NCBI GenBank assembly: GCA_024349245.1
Contig: JALDNG010000022.1
Span: 18,477,501 to 18,541,500 of the forward strand
From: Neodontobutis hainanensis
Taxonomy: Eukaryota > Chordata > Actinopteri > Gobiiformes > Odontobutidae
Reading direction: 5' to 3'
DNA length: 64,000 nt
The first letter of the stretch is position 1, and each line of letters opens with the position of its first letter. The notes below the pieces were generated by a model, which worked only from the letters and a program-made list of their open reading frames with translations, made no database searches and had not been told where the DNA came from. A program made the translations under genes and the position numbers. Positions 23,501 through 35,431 of the stretch are shown here, in pieces.

Positions 23501-26500
23501 TTTTTTAACTTTTTTACATTTAAGAATACTAAGGAAGAAAAAACTTGTTACTCTCAGTTACGTTTGACAGATTGGAAAGTCAGGTCATGATTAAGAACTT
23601 TAGGACATAAAGCTATGACATCCAAAGACATTAAAGCATTAAACTGTGGTCAGACGTTTTAGTTACTACTATTAAACCATTTGTCTCAGTTAACCTTCAT
23701 CAGTATTATTCAACTTCAGAGGCTTATGAGTCAATTACAGAACAATAATATCTAATAACAACAGTCTGTGTAATTAATTAGTCAAACACATATTTTTCCT
23801 TTTCCTTTTCTAAAATTAGTTTTATGGCCATCATGATAATATCAATAAATACAACTCAGCTTGAACCAGTCCAAACCAACAACTCACTTTAAAAGTGAAA
23901 ATAGAAAACAAATAGACCGCATTGTTATTTTGACAAAACTCATATGGACCTTTTACAAAAACAATAACTCTCTTTCTTAAGGGTTGCACCCTGCGTTAGG
24001 TGATTTTTGTCTTAAGTGAATACTTCTGAATACGTCTCTTATTGACAACTTTACTTCCATCCCAGTTTTTTTAACTAAAATAAAAGAACTTTAAAAATGT
24101 ATGTTCTAAGTTTTGTGGTTTGATGGATGGGACTTTCACAGCAGTTGGCACAGTTTTCTTTCAGATCCTGTGGGAAGCATTGGGATTTCCACTTCGCTGC
24201 CAACTGTCACTGCGTTAATGCAGACTTAAAGACCTGCTGTCAGTTCCCACACTCAGCATATTCAGTCTCCCATCTGACCATTATCTACCACTGTCACTGC
24301 AGAGGTTTTGTAGAAATTCTGTTGTATGAAGAAAAATTATCAACTCTGCAGCAACAGATGCCTATCAGAAAAGTTGAAGGGTATAACAACGATCGATTGT
24401 AGGTTTTAGTACGAGGTAAGGCAACTTTAGAAGAGCATTATGTAATTTCACAGTGCTATTATGTACTTAAAACTAATAAAGGAGGAAACATAAAAACCCA
24501 GTGGGAAAAACGAATTACTCCCCTAGGGTTCAGTGGCTTGTAGATTCTTCTCTAGGTAACAGCTTCCAGTAAGACTTCATCACTCTCACTCATCGTAGTG
24601 GCACAATTACTTCAAAATTCAAAGAGGTACGTTTATGATTATGTCTGTTTATTGTGTTCATCGTTTGACCGTTGCATATTAAAATCCCAGTGGTGTTTAA
24701 CTGGCACAGGATGCTTAAAGTTAAAACTATAAATAGGCCACAGCATTAGAAATATCAATCAGACAATCGCACTAAAAAAAAAAACACTTGATAGCACCAA
24801 TTTAAGCAACAAAAGTATTAAAAATGCATAACATGAAAAAGATAAAAAAAAAAAAAAAAGGAAAAGGAACCTTTAATTGGAAGCAACAGCAGACCCCTCC
24901 TCTTTCTCCTCATTTGGTCCCACAAAGTGTTTGTCTCATCATTTATGGGGTCACCTACAACCCCATAAACCTTGTGCTGCTTTTCTGCTCAACAAGAGAC
25001 TTTTTGAGCCACTGTCTGTTATTTTTATTCTAACATTCAGTAATAACATAAATGCACATCTTTACTCACATCTAAAAAGGGCTTGACAAATATTAAAACT
25101 AAAAAGCACATTGATAAGTGCATAGGTTGAACACATATTGATTTTGTGCATATTCTGCTAACTGTACACCAATACGACTTTGATTTTGTGTAACCCTGAG
25201 CGATTCCATTCATGCTTCTCATTTTGTCTCGTTTCAGCTCACCTGTTTTTATTTCTGGTTTCAAGGGTGACAATGCACCTTTTTAGCATCAGGTACAACC
25301 GAAATATATCCTAAAAGGGGCTTTTGTAACAAACCAACTAAATCAAAGATTTTGAATAGAACTGAATGAAGTGACCTTGTAAAGTGAATATGAATAGAAC
25401 TGAGGCTCGAACAATCATGACACTCACGTAACACCTGGGGCTGTATCTTGTGGCGGTGCAGGCCTGGAGGTAATAAAGACACAGAGTCAAAGCACAAGTC
25501 AAGGAGCAGTGTTTTTGTGTTCATTAAAGCCCATTGCACATTCATTTAGGTGCAAGGTTTTCTTGTGCAAGATTTCACAATTAAAATGATCACACATAAA
25601 ACCTGACTAAAAAAAAAATCCTAATTCTGACAAATAATAATAAAATATTGTATATTTTTATCCGGAAATAAATGACTTTGTTTTTATAATAAAATGAGTG
25701 ATAAAGTATTGTTGGGTCTACAGTCAGGGGTGACCGCAGACCACAGCTGATTATTCCAGAGAACAGTTTACGACACGAGAAACAAGACACCTAGTCGACT
25801 AAAAGTTTTACTTGCTGCAAGGGGAGTCCGGTCAAGGGTCACCGGCGTCAGTCCTGCCAATTTATACCACCATCTTTGCCCTGAAAAATGGGAAAAGTAG
25901 ATTTGGACACGCCCCTTCAATGAGCGTCCATCTCCACCCGATACCTGCGTTTGGATCAGGAAGATACGGACTCTAATGTCTTTTATGTAACGATTGATTT
26001 TCACTGACGCTGCCTTTAAAGTAGTTTACATTGGGTCAATGCATGAAGAGAGGTATGAGAGGAACCACTCAGCTTTATCAATGCACTTTAAAGGAGTCTC
26101 TCTTTCACAAAAGCACAGAGACACTAACCTAATTGAGAGGCTGTCGGCGTATCGATGAATCGCTTTCAGTGAGATTTCCATTTCAGCCCCTGCTGTACAG
26201 ACGCAGCAGCGGCTAATGGCATTATTAAAGAAGATTACAACCTTTTTTTTTTATTTTTTATCTGGGATACGTTTTATTTGACAGTGAACGCGTCAAATAA
26301 AAGGGCACCCACTGATTACATAACAGTGGCACAGAAGTCTATAAACACTCGAGCATTTTGAAGCACTTCATGTAATTAGGCCCAACGATGCCTTTAGTGG
26401 CACCAAATACAGTTGGATTCTTCTGAAAATCTGTTGCTCAATACATTATACAGGATCACTTTCAACCACTAAAAAAAAAATTAAAAAAACGGTTGATTTA

Positions 26501-28459
26501 AGGTTACTTTAGTATTCATTTTAGGCTTTTATTGTAAGACTAAGCTTTTACCAAAAAGATTAGTTGTTGTATTTTTAAGTACTTTTTACGTTTTTAAGTC
26601 ATTTTAAACCTTAAGATCACAAAATTATTTAGAAATAGTTCATGCATTTGTGGAAGCTTGTGGAATCAATGTAAATACAAGAAAAAATTTAGATTGAATG
26701 TGTCTTAATGTAAAAAAGCAGCCAGTTAAGGAATATTAGTACACCGTGTCTTCTTGAATTGCTTTTTTACCGTCAGTCAAAAACCTGTTAATTTTTATGC
26801 CTCTATGAAATGTCATATATACATCATAAAATTAAATGAAATCTTTAAAATGGAGAAATTGCTTTTATTCCCACTTTAGCCCCCTAAACCATGTGGAGGT
26901 CAAAAAAACTTGGCTGCTTTATTAATAAAATTTATAAAAACACCAAGTTGGCTTGAATCTGTTGTTCTTGGTGCAGAATACAAACAGAATAAAAACACCA
27001 AGCTTGACCCTGACCTGATGAAATATGCATCATCCCCCAACAAGGTCTGAAGCCACCGGTTTAGTATCATTTCACGTAAACTGAACCTCTCAACATCATT
27101 TATGCTCTTCATATAATGGTTGCGGTGCTGGTCCTAGTATAGGATCTAGTATATTCTCCTGATGTGTTGAAATACAAACTGAGACTTCCCAATTGTTTTA
27201 CGAAGAACAGCACATGATGATGCCTAAACACCAAAATGCACATTTACAGAAGACATTTTCAAAAATGGATTCTTTAGGACAATATACATTATTTTAGGAC
27301 ATTTAGACATTTGACAAATTTCCAATGGATAGAAAGAGTCCTGGTTTCTTCTATGCTTTGTCACACTAGGCTCAAGACTAAACCCTCTCTGCCATTATGT
27401 AAAGCAAACTGTATATTAAGCAGTTTGGCTAAACCAGAGCATTGGCATCTTGCTCTTCACAAACGCTGACATCTCGGGCTGATTTGATGGAGTGAGCCTG
27501 ATGTGGCTGTGAGGCATTGAGCCAATGACATGAATGCTTTATGGTTTGCAGTCTGTTGAGTAGAGCTCCTAAACAGCCCAGTGCTTCTGTATAAGAGAGA
27601 AATAGAACCACTGGGCGAGCCATCGGAGGCAAATGCAGAAAATGTTTTAACCTAGTGATACTTCCTCATGTAAAGTCTTCTCTTGAAGTCATGCATCACC
27701 TTTTTGACCCAAAAGCATTGTACATTACAATAGTTTACTTCATTTCGAACTGTTCTGCTTTGTTTCTACTGCAGGGGATTTACCTGGATGTCAAAGTCAT
27801 CAGTAAATTCAACCACAAAATAAGAACTGAGCTGACCTGACTGGCAAGAAGGGCTCTCAAAGAAGTGATGTGTTAAAGGTCAAAAAACGGAAGGCTGGAA
27901 AGTCTTTAACAGAAAACCTTTGCAAAGGGCAGCCTAAGATAAATGTCTGCCAGGTGATGGGGGAATAGGTTAACCACCATCGGGTCATTTTATCCAATCA
28001 AAAACCTAAAAGAGTCCTATAACTGCCAGTAGTGCCCCCCCATTGAACACACACAAGAATCCAGCTGCAGTGCAAAGTTGGAACCACTCACAACAACTGA
28101 TGAAACATTTGTTCATCCGTTTATCACCAATTCATTAATAGGCTAGATTATCATTGTCATGCCGCTTCTATAATACCCCAAGTCAGAATGGAAGTGAGTC
28201 GGAAGAGGCAAACTATTTGGATGACACACTTTGACCTGAGTTACAATTTTCAAAAAGCACAGAAACACAATTAAGTCATAAAAAAAAACTTTCTTTCTGG
28301 GAAACTAGGAACATCTGAGGAGCAAATTAAGATTAAATTAAGTTTATTTCTTTAGGACAGCCGGGGCAGAGATGCTTGAACCAGATTATAGCTTAACAGC
28401 TAATTTCCATCTGTAGTCCTAGATTCCATCCTAGATCCTAGATTGTACGTGTTATTGTT
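20561..28459. other. long intronic stretch without recognised genes
   Basis: About 7.9 kb of mostly AT-rich intron. A C-rich part at 22220-22340 gives open frames on both strands by composition only. There are A-runs at 24771-24783 and 24844-24860 and a short tandem 'gtgagcttc' at 23289-23312. The parts at 25735-26010 and 26030-26240 keep several CpGs and read unlike the surroundings, but I cannot assign them. Confidence 0.5.
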
Positions 28460-28587
28460 GGTAGGGGAAACCGGAGTACCTGGAGGAAACCTACGCAGGG
28501 AGAACATGCAAACTCCACACAGGATGGGAATCGAACCCAGGACCTTCTTGCTGTGAGGTCGAAGTGCTAAACACTCTGCCACCATAA
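28460..28587 (-). mobile_element. tRNA-derived SINE, 5' half (DANA/V-SINE-like)
   Basis: The minus strand reads head 'GGTGGCAGAGTGTTTAGCAC', 'CTCACAGCAAGAAGGTCCTG', a B-box GGTTCGATTCC, then the conserved 'GTGGAGTTTGCATGTTCTCC' and 'GGTTTCCTCCAGGTACTCCG'. The 3' part is absent. The same arrangement is at 52236-52369. Confidence 0.85.
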
Positions 28588-29461
28588 ATCTTTTCAAGTC
28601 AAGAAGTCATAAGGAAGTGGCAAACAGTTAATTAAATGTTGATTAAAGTTCATTAACTAGTCAGTCTTGAAATCCCACTTATTGGCATCTACTGTCAACT
28701 TTTACACATGTCCGCACAATAAACTGCAACAGAATACCCAAGGCCTTTAAACTGCCAAGAAGTCAGCTTCAGACTGTGAACTTGAGCTGGAGTGGACAGT
28801 TGGTCTGTGCTAAAGGGGATAATCAGAGGCTTGTGTGCATCAACACTGGAGCAACATCAAAAATGCTCGAGCCTGCCAAGAATATAAGTTAGCGAGTAAC
28901 CGAATCCTTCAGAAAATGTGTGCAATAACTCGGGGATATCAGCTCACGACACTCACTGCTTCAGCAAATCCTGGCGCAATGTGTGAAAAATCCAAAGCAC
29001 ACATCCAAAGTCCAAACAGATGCACTGAAAATGTTACCAAACCAAGTTTCCACTCAGAAGAACAAAATGTTTTTCACTTTAGAGCATAGAACTCTTTTAA
29101 ATCACATTTCAGAGGGCACAATTTTGAACTCCGATCTTTCAGGTGTGTGTACAGCCCCAAACCTCTAATTACAGCAGAGAAAGGGCATTGTAGCATAATA
29201 TTGAATGGGTTACATAAAACCTAGGGGGACTTCAGTTGTTGCCAAAGAGATGACTCTAAAAAAATGCATAAGAAGTCAAAAGCCAAAAAGCTTCATGGGT
29301 GAATGAATCAACAAATCAATTAATATTAATTATTGAAATTATTAAATTGAATTATTGTTTGAGGCCCTCAATCCCAAAAGGCTGTAAGGTTTTACTATTG
29401 AGACTTAACTGTTACATTTTCAGACAGCACACTTTCAGAGACTGAGATTTTGGTAAAGATT

Positions 29462-29482
29462 CATACATACATACATACATAT
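29462..29482. repeat. (CATA)n microsatellite
   Basis: About five CATA units in a row. Ordinary simple repeat. Confidence 0.85.
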
Positions 29483-30344
29483 ACATCCTATACAGAAACA
29501 TTTAGGACAAATAAGAATTAGGGTTATGTCAATAAAATTCCATTAACATGAAGTATATTTATTCTGGAAATCAGGAGCCATACTAAATCTTTGTATAGAA
29601 TTAAAAAGGATGGCTGGCCAAGCTTTGCAGTTACATGAACGGAGGCAATGAAGCTAAAATAACTCCACAGTGCCATGGACAGAGACAAATACAAAGAATC
29701 TTATTCTAATATGGGATGGAGATACGGTACTAAAAGCATAATTCAGACTCACATTTTTTATTTTGTTTAACTGTATATTACAAAATTAAACACCTAAAAG
29801 TCACACGATTCTATTGGCACATTTGATTTTTTTCAATTTTTAACAAACACAGATGAAACTTACCACAGCTTGTGCCATATTAGCACATGGCTCACAAGTG
29901 GAATAAGTGCTGCTAATAAACATTGAATAAGGCTCTGTTTGAGTGATTTATTAAATTGAACAGAGCTAATGATATCCTCACAATCTCCCTCTTGAACTAA
30001 TAAATCAAACCGAGTTGTATTTGATGTGCAAACAGAAAATGTCTGCCAGATACTTCATTAACCTGCCAATTAAAGCTGTAAGAGCTGATAATCCTTGCTG
30101 CGACTGAGGCGGGTTTGATCGCAGCCGACACTGTAATTTAATCACAGCCAAGTCCATGACAAGAGGCTCATCATGTAATTGCTGTCTGTGTGGTGAATCT
30201 GAACAATGCTTGAAACATTTTCTCCCATCGTGTCCAATTTTATCTAATCAGAACAAAGAACTCCGATAGACACAGGGTTTTAACAATAGTGGAGCATTCA
30301 TTTTTTCAGCATATCTTTTACAAGTCTTGAGCCTGTCCCAGCTT

Positions 30345-30915
30345 CTTTCATAACGAGGGAAAAGACAGCTGCAGTTTATTCAGAACGCTGCTGCTCGGGT
30401 TCTAACTAACACCAGGAAGTACAACCACATCAGTCCAGTTTTAAAATCTCTGCACTGGCTTCCTGTTGCTCAGAGAATAGACTTTAAAACAGCACTACTG
30501 GTTTACAAGTCTCTTAATGGTTTAGCAACAGAATATATTTCTGACAGTTCCTTATGAGCCTCCTCGGACTCTGAGAACATCTGGGACAGGCTTCTGCTCG
30601 AGCCCAGAGTTAGAACTAAACAGGGGGAAGCAACGTTTAAGTTTCATGCAGCAAAAATCAGGAAAAGTCTCCGAGATGAAGTTAAACAATGTTCAAGTAG
30701 AAGTTAAAAACGTTCCTCTTTAGCTCCGCCTACATTCAGTAAAGACAATTGAAAGTGTCTTTACTGAATGTAGGCACTCTGCACTCTGCTTCTTTAATTG
30801 TAACCCTTACATATGTTTCTTATTCTAAATATTGTCTGTGTGCTTTAAATTGGACTTATTTCTGTAAAGCACTTTGAATTACTCAGTGTAGGAATTGTGC
30901 TATATAGAAACATTG
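30345..30915 (+). mobile_element. L2-type LINE, 5'-truncated 3' end
   Basis: The plus strand encodes the C-terminal end of an L2/CR1-group reverse transcriptase protein: LQFIQNAAARVLTNTRKYNH, then ISPVLKSLHWLPVAQRIDFK and TALLVYKSLNGLATEYISD, after which the frame breaks. The 3' UTR follows with the typical 'ctgtaaagcactttgaatta' and 'gtgctatatag' ending and a 'ttgccttgcc' repeat end (to about 30920). Truncation at the 5' side is normal for LINEs. An unusual perfect hairpin sits inside it at 30728-30775. Confidence 0.9.
30728..30775. repeat. perfect hairpin, 20 bp arms, 8-nt loop
   Basis: The left arm 'gcctacattcagtaaagaca' (30728-30747) is exactly the reverse complement of the right arm (30756-30775), with loop 'attgaaag'. 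It lies between the coding end and 3' UTR of the L2 copy. Arms without a single mismatch inside an otherwise decayed element suggest a recent origin. Confidence 0.95.
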
Positions 30916-31141
30916 CCTTGCCTTTGGGCATGAGTCAGGGCGCTCCTTGGAAAGACTTTTGCACTTACATTCAATTCCATTTCATTTATACAGCCACATA
31001 TCACAACAACGGTTGCCTGGGCTTTCAGACAAGACAACACCCTCCACTCGCCGTGGAAAAAGAGAAACCTCAGGGAGATCCACAGAAGCAAGAATCCACT
31101 CGACGGACAGACCAATGATGCCTGGACAGTGTCATACATTC

Positions 31142-31345
31142 TTTCACAATGGGCAATATAGAGTCACCTTTTCACCTACACATGCATGTTTTGGAGGAAA
31201 AGAGGAAGTTGGAGTTTCCTGAGCGAGCCTGCAGTCGCACTGGGACGATCATGCCAACTACAAACACAAGGTCATGGTCGGCTGAAGCAAGAATCAATAC
31301 CACAACCTGGTTCCTGTGAGGCAGAAGAGCTAACCCCTAAACAAC
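31142..31345 (-). mobile_element. tRNA-derived SINE, diverged
   Basis: The minus strand has 'GGTTAGCTCTTCTGCCTCAC' then 'AGGTTGTGGTATTGATTC' (eroded B-box), 'TTTCCTCCAAAACATGCATG' and 'AGGTGAAAAGGTGACTCTA'. These match the head and middle of the SINE at 61444-61730 with many changes. It lies about 230 bp right of the L2 end. Confidence 0.65.
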
Positions 31346-33779
31346 CCTGGATACCCTCTGAGGATCCTTGTGCAACTACATCTTTCCCTAAACTAAAAAA
31401 AATATAATGAAAAGATCTTTGAAACCTAGAAAAAGTAAAAAAAGTATAGAATAACAAAGAAAATTGGTTTAAAATTATAGTCACTTAGCTTAGTCTTGTA
31501 GTAATGATGATAAAAAGGCATATGACAGAAAGCTTTTTCAAAATACAAATTAAGACAACTCTGGTAATTGTTAGTGTTTTGACGTCCATCATTATAAACA
31601 CACTATGGGCAGCAATAATTCAAGTCAGCAAAATAAAAGAAGAAATTGCCGGCTCTACCAGACTTGAGTCAGTGTTTATTCTTTCCTGTGGGCATTGTTG
31701 TGCTGTGTTCAAGCTTCGGGCAGTCTTTTGTTGAGGTTTGCAGCACAGCGTGTGGTGCTGGGCTGTGATATGGAGCAATGCCACAAGCAGGGGATGTGAT
31801 GCTGACAGCTTGGCTCCAAAGCAGTAGCCAGACAGGACGCAAGCAGTTTCTGCACCAACAATGAAACGGGCCAACATCTCGGACATTTGGTTTCCTGGAG
31901 ACGGTCTCGACCAAAATAGAAAAGGCATTTGTAATCTGCTCGGACAACACAAATCCTCAGCAGAGGGCTTTTCCCCAAAACATATTCAGTGTTTCAACAG
32001 TTGGACAGTACAAGCAGAAGAGACGTAACTTATCTCTCTTTCTACTTAGGCAGAGTTGGATTGATTTTACACTAAACGACATAGTTCTGTAGTTCAATTG
32101 TTCTGTGCTTTACGGATACTGTGCACTTTCTCTGTGTCTCTGTGAAGTTGGATTTCCAGAGGGAAGTGCTCATAGACACAGAATAACCTGCCTCCTGAGC
32201 TTCTGTATGAGTTATTGCACAAGGTTTACCCCATTTTAGATAAAGGTTGCATTCAGATAGATATATTGCCCATATTCAAAATAATTAAAAGCATTATACT
32301 TTTTTTGTAAGTATTATCTATTTTTTCTAATATACTTTCTTTTTCAATTTCTGTTTTACCATTAACATTTTCCCACTTGCACTTGTTTTTATGAACAGCA
32401 ATAGTCTCATCTTATAACAACTTATGTTTGAATTTTATTTAGAAATCAAAACTCTGGCTTTGTTTTAAGTCAATACCAATAAATTATTGATAAAAAGAAC
32501 CTCTGACATGCTGCATTTTTCTTGTCTCATGCTGTCTTATTGCACGGATGAGTCGATTCTAGAGACCTAGGAGAAAATATACTGGCAAATAGCAGCTTGC
32601 AGTAATTTATTGGTATCTTTTATGGGCACATTGGGCAGGTTTTGACATGTTAATAAAAGGCCTTTGTCATTTCAAACACATACTCCATATTTAAACAGTA
32701 GAAGTTAGGCCCTGTACAAATCACCCGTTCTACTTGCAGTGTATAGTTAGTCGAGAGATCACAGTATTTTGCTTAAACATGACCTAAATTATAGTCGACA
32801 TCAAAGTTACGAGACCTTTGAGGTTAAACTAGATTGCTATTGGTGGTTATAATTACAAGCTGTTACTTCAGACGTCAAAACGCTTCATTGTGTCTTCTCA
32901 TTCCCGGTTCAGTTCCACACAACGGGCTCAAAAAGACTGCTAAAACATTTGCTATTTGTCAGTTTGTGGATTTTCTGTCGACATCGGTCCATCTGGGAAA
33001 CTCAAAAAGATGAAGAAACGGTCCCATTTCATGCAGTTAATGCAAGACAGAAATTGAGCAGATACAAAAAAGAGAAAGCGACATTATGTTTTCTCTTGGA
33101 AGTTGTGCTGAGCGTGCATCAAAGAAGAAGAGGAAGTGGAGTTTTTATAACCTAGTTTTTGTCCCTTCAAGGCTTTCATCGTGCGGTGCTTACTCCACAG
33201 GTTTGGTTAATAGTTCTACATGCCACCATCTTTATATAAAAGAGGGACAATATTAAAACACCAATTTAAAAAGTTCACATCAGTCCTGGAAGAACTGTGG
33301 CCTGGCTAAAATGAACAGAATATTGGAAGAATGTATTAGTTAGTGTTCAGTTAGTTCCATTAAATATGAATTATGCTGGGTCATCTTAGAGTTTAGGACA
33401 GAGCAATAAAAGCAAAGCAATATTTTATTACATTTTACACGTGCCATACTTAAGTAGAAATCTGTCTGTCTGTGACTAAACTTAATTGTTTATTGACTCT
33501 AGAACAAGGCAATCAACAGAAAACTAATTACAACGTCCTGTTCCTTATTGTTGCTCAGTACAGACGTCAGCTATAATCGCAGTGTAAATAAAACTAATAG
33601 CCCAACAAAGACTGCAGCAAACAGACTAAAAGAGAGAAACTGGTACAATTAGGGTTAAGCTTTTTTGGCTTTTGAGCTTATTTTTACACATTTAGCTTGC
33701 TCTCAAACAAAATTGTGCAAAGTGCCTGGGTGCTTCATTAGAAATACGATGTTTAGAAACACGGGAGGCATAGATGTTC
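31346..33779. other. intronic stretch, no gene recognised
   Basis: The part at 31650-31980 is less AT-rich and leaves three minus-strand frames open for about 90-110 codons. The three overlap, none has splice-site support, and none resembles a known protein. The remainder is plain AT-rich intron. Confidence 0.5.
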
Positions 33780-33995
33780 TGATCCTTCACATCGAGCAGA
33801 GCCAGCTGAGGCTTGGGCATCTGTTCCAGACAGCTCCCCGTGGATGTGTTCCAGGCATGTCTCACTGAGAGGAGGTCCTGGGGCAGATCCAGGACACACT
33901 GAAGGGACTGGAAACAACTCAAGCCTGTGGTGAGAGGGAAGTCTGGGCGTTTCTGCTTAGACTGCTGCCCTCTCAACCGCTCAACTATATATGCA
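33780..33995 (+). mobile_element. LINE 3' coding end, RTE/Rex3-like
   Basis: The plus strand gives EQSQLRLGHLFQ, then after changes GCVPGMSH, and further on 'gagagggaagtctgggc' (GEREVWAFLLRLLPSQ). These correspond to the common fish LINE ending 'LRWFGHLxRMPPGR…FRACPTGRR…RGRPRT…GEREVWASLLRLLPP'. Frames are broken by stops (TGA at 33866) and small indels, so it is a dead fragment. The clade is my recollection and less sure than the LINE call itself. Confidence 0.75.
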
Positions 33996-35261
33996 CCTCT
34001 GTTATGTAGTGACATTTACTGAGGGACCATAAAACTCTTGAACATATCTTGGTCTTGATGAACCCAGGGTCACCTGGTGTTTTGATCAACATTGACCTCA
34101 ACACTGTGTCTGTGACGTTCCTTCTGGCTCCATTCTTTTTCAACCCGTTAACGCCATGGAGTCTAAGTGCTCAGAACAAAACACGCCCAGCAGCTGATCT
34201 CAACAGGCTCACAGCAGGACTTCCGCTTCTCCGGGAGTCACAGGTATTTGTCCCTCCTTCAGTCCTTCTTTAGTGCGGTCTTTCCAGAGAACAGTGAGTT
34301 TCTTTATCACCGAATGCTCTTGTTACAACTAAGTATGGCTCAGTTATGTCCTTGAAATGTGGTCAAGGAACTTTTACTACTTCACCAACGGATCTTTATA
34401 GAACTTCATTTATAATGCAAGCAAGGAAATACAAGATTATTGAACAGCTACACATTGAACTGAAAACTGAGTAAGCAAAACAGAGAAAACTAATCAATTG
34501 TTTGCTTTTGGAGGCTCACTGTTCATTATTAACCTCAAAAAGCCAGAGCTGGAAATGTGAAAATGGTCATTATAATAAGGGCCCATTATTGTTCTTCAAT
34601 TCTTGTACTTCTTCCAGCTTGCATCATCTGCCAAAACTCCTAAGCACAGTTGTAGTTTTTATGTCGAGCAATTCATCCAAAGTTCAGACTCTTTTAGTGG
34701 GCCGTTGTTACTTGAAATGGTATTAAATCAAACTAATGTAAGGCATTTTGGACCAGAGCCTTATCCAAGCACCTATACATCCAGAACTGACGACAATAGC
34801 TGGAACTATTCTGCACTTTCCAAAATACTTCTCACATCTAAAGCTAACAAAGACAATGGTCTCTGGCCAGCTGTCCTGTTGCATAAAAGCTTGTTATAAT
34901 TTGGACGTTAAACTAGATGACCACAGCATTTAATCTTAAGAAAACGTCCTTTTTATTGTCTTGGGCTGCCAACAAAAGCTCTCTGCTGCTCCATTTACTT
35001 TTTTTGCCATATATTTTGATATTTCTATCACAACTAACCTTCACTTTATAAGGTCTCTTTACAAAATGGCCAGAGTGTGGTATGCTTTTAAAAGTGATTC
35101 TAGATGGTCAAAAGTGAATGAGGGTACTGAAAAGAGTGTACCATACTACTTTGGTACTTTGGTTGAATAACGGCTCTTTAGATGTTGATGTTTGAGGTTA
35201 GAAAGCTGGGAATAAACTGTAAATGATCTTCTACTGTTGAGTGCTGCAGTATGTGGCTATA
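33996..35261. other. intronic stretch, nothing recognised
   Basis: No exon, RNA gene or named repeat seen. Short open frames at 34502-34933 overlap each other in different frames and look random. Confidence 0.5.
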
Positions 35262-35431
35262 CCTGGAGTTTGCATGTCCCTGTTACTGTGGGATTTGCTC
35301 TGAGCAATCGGTATTTCATTCAAAGACATGCATTTATAGTTGAAGTCTCAGCCCAAAGTTGTTGGGACTGGCTTCAGTCACTCATGACTCCATAACTGGA
35401 TTACGTGGTAGAAAATGAATCAATGAAAGAG
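35262..35431 (+). mobile_element. SINE body and 3' end (DANA/V-SINE-like)
   Basis: The plus strand shows 'tggagtttgcatgtccctgt', 'ttcaaagacatgcatttata', 'gggactggcttcagtcactc' and the end 'ggattacgtggtagaaaatg' followed by 'aatcaatgaa'. This is the order of the fish SINE middle and tail. The tRNA head is missing. Confidence 0.7.

Noticed and set aside
31620..31978. Three overlapping minus-strand ORFs of 89-110 codons
   Set aside because: All three frames open together, none resembles a known domain, and no splice sites frame them.
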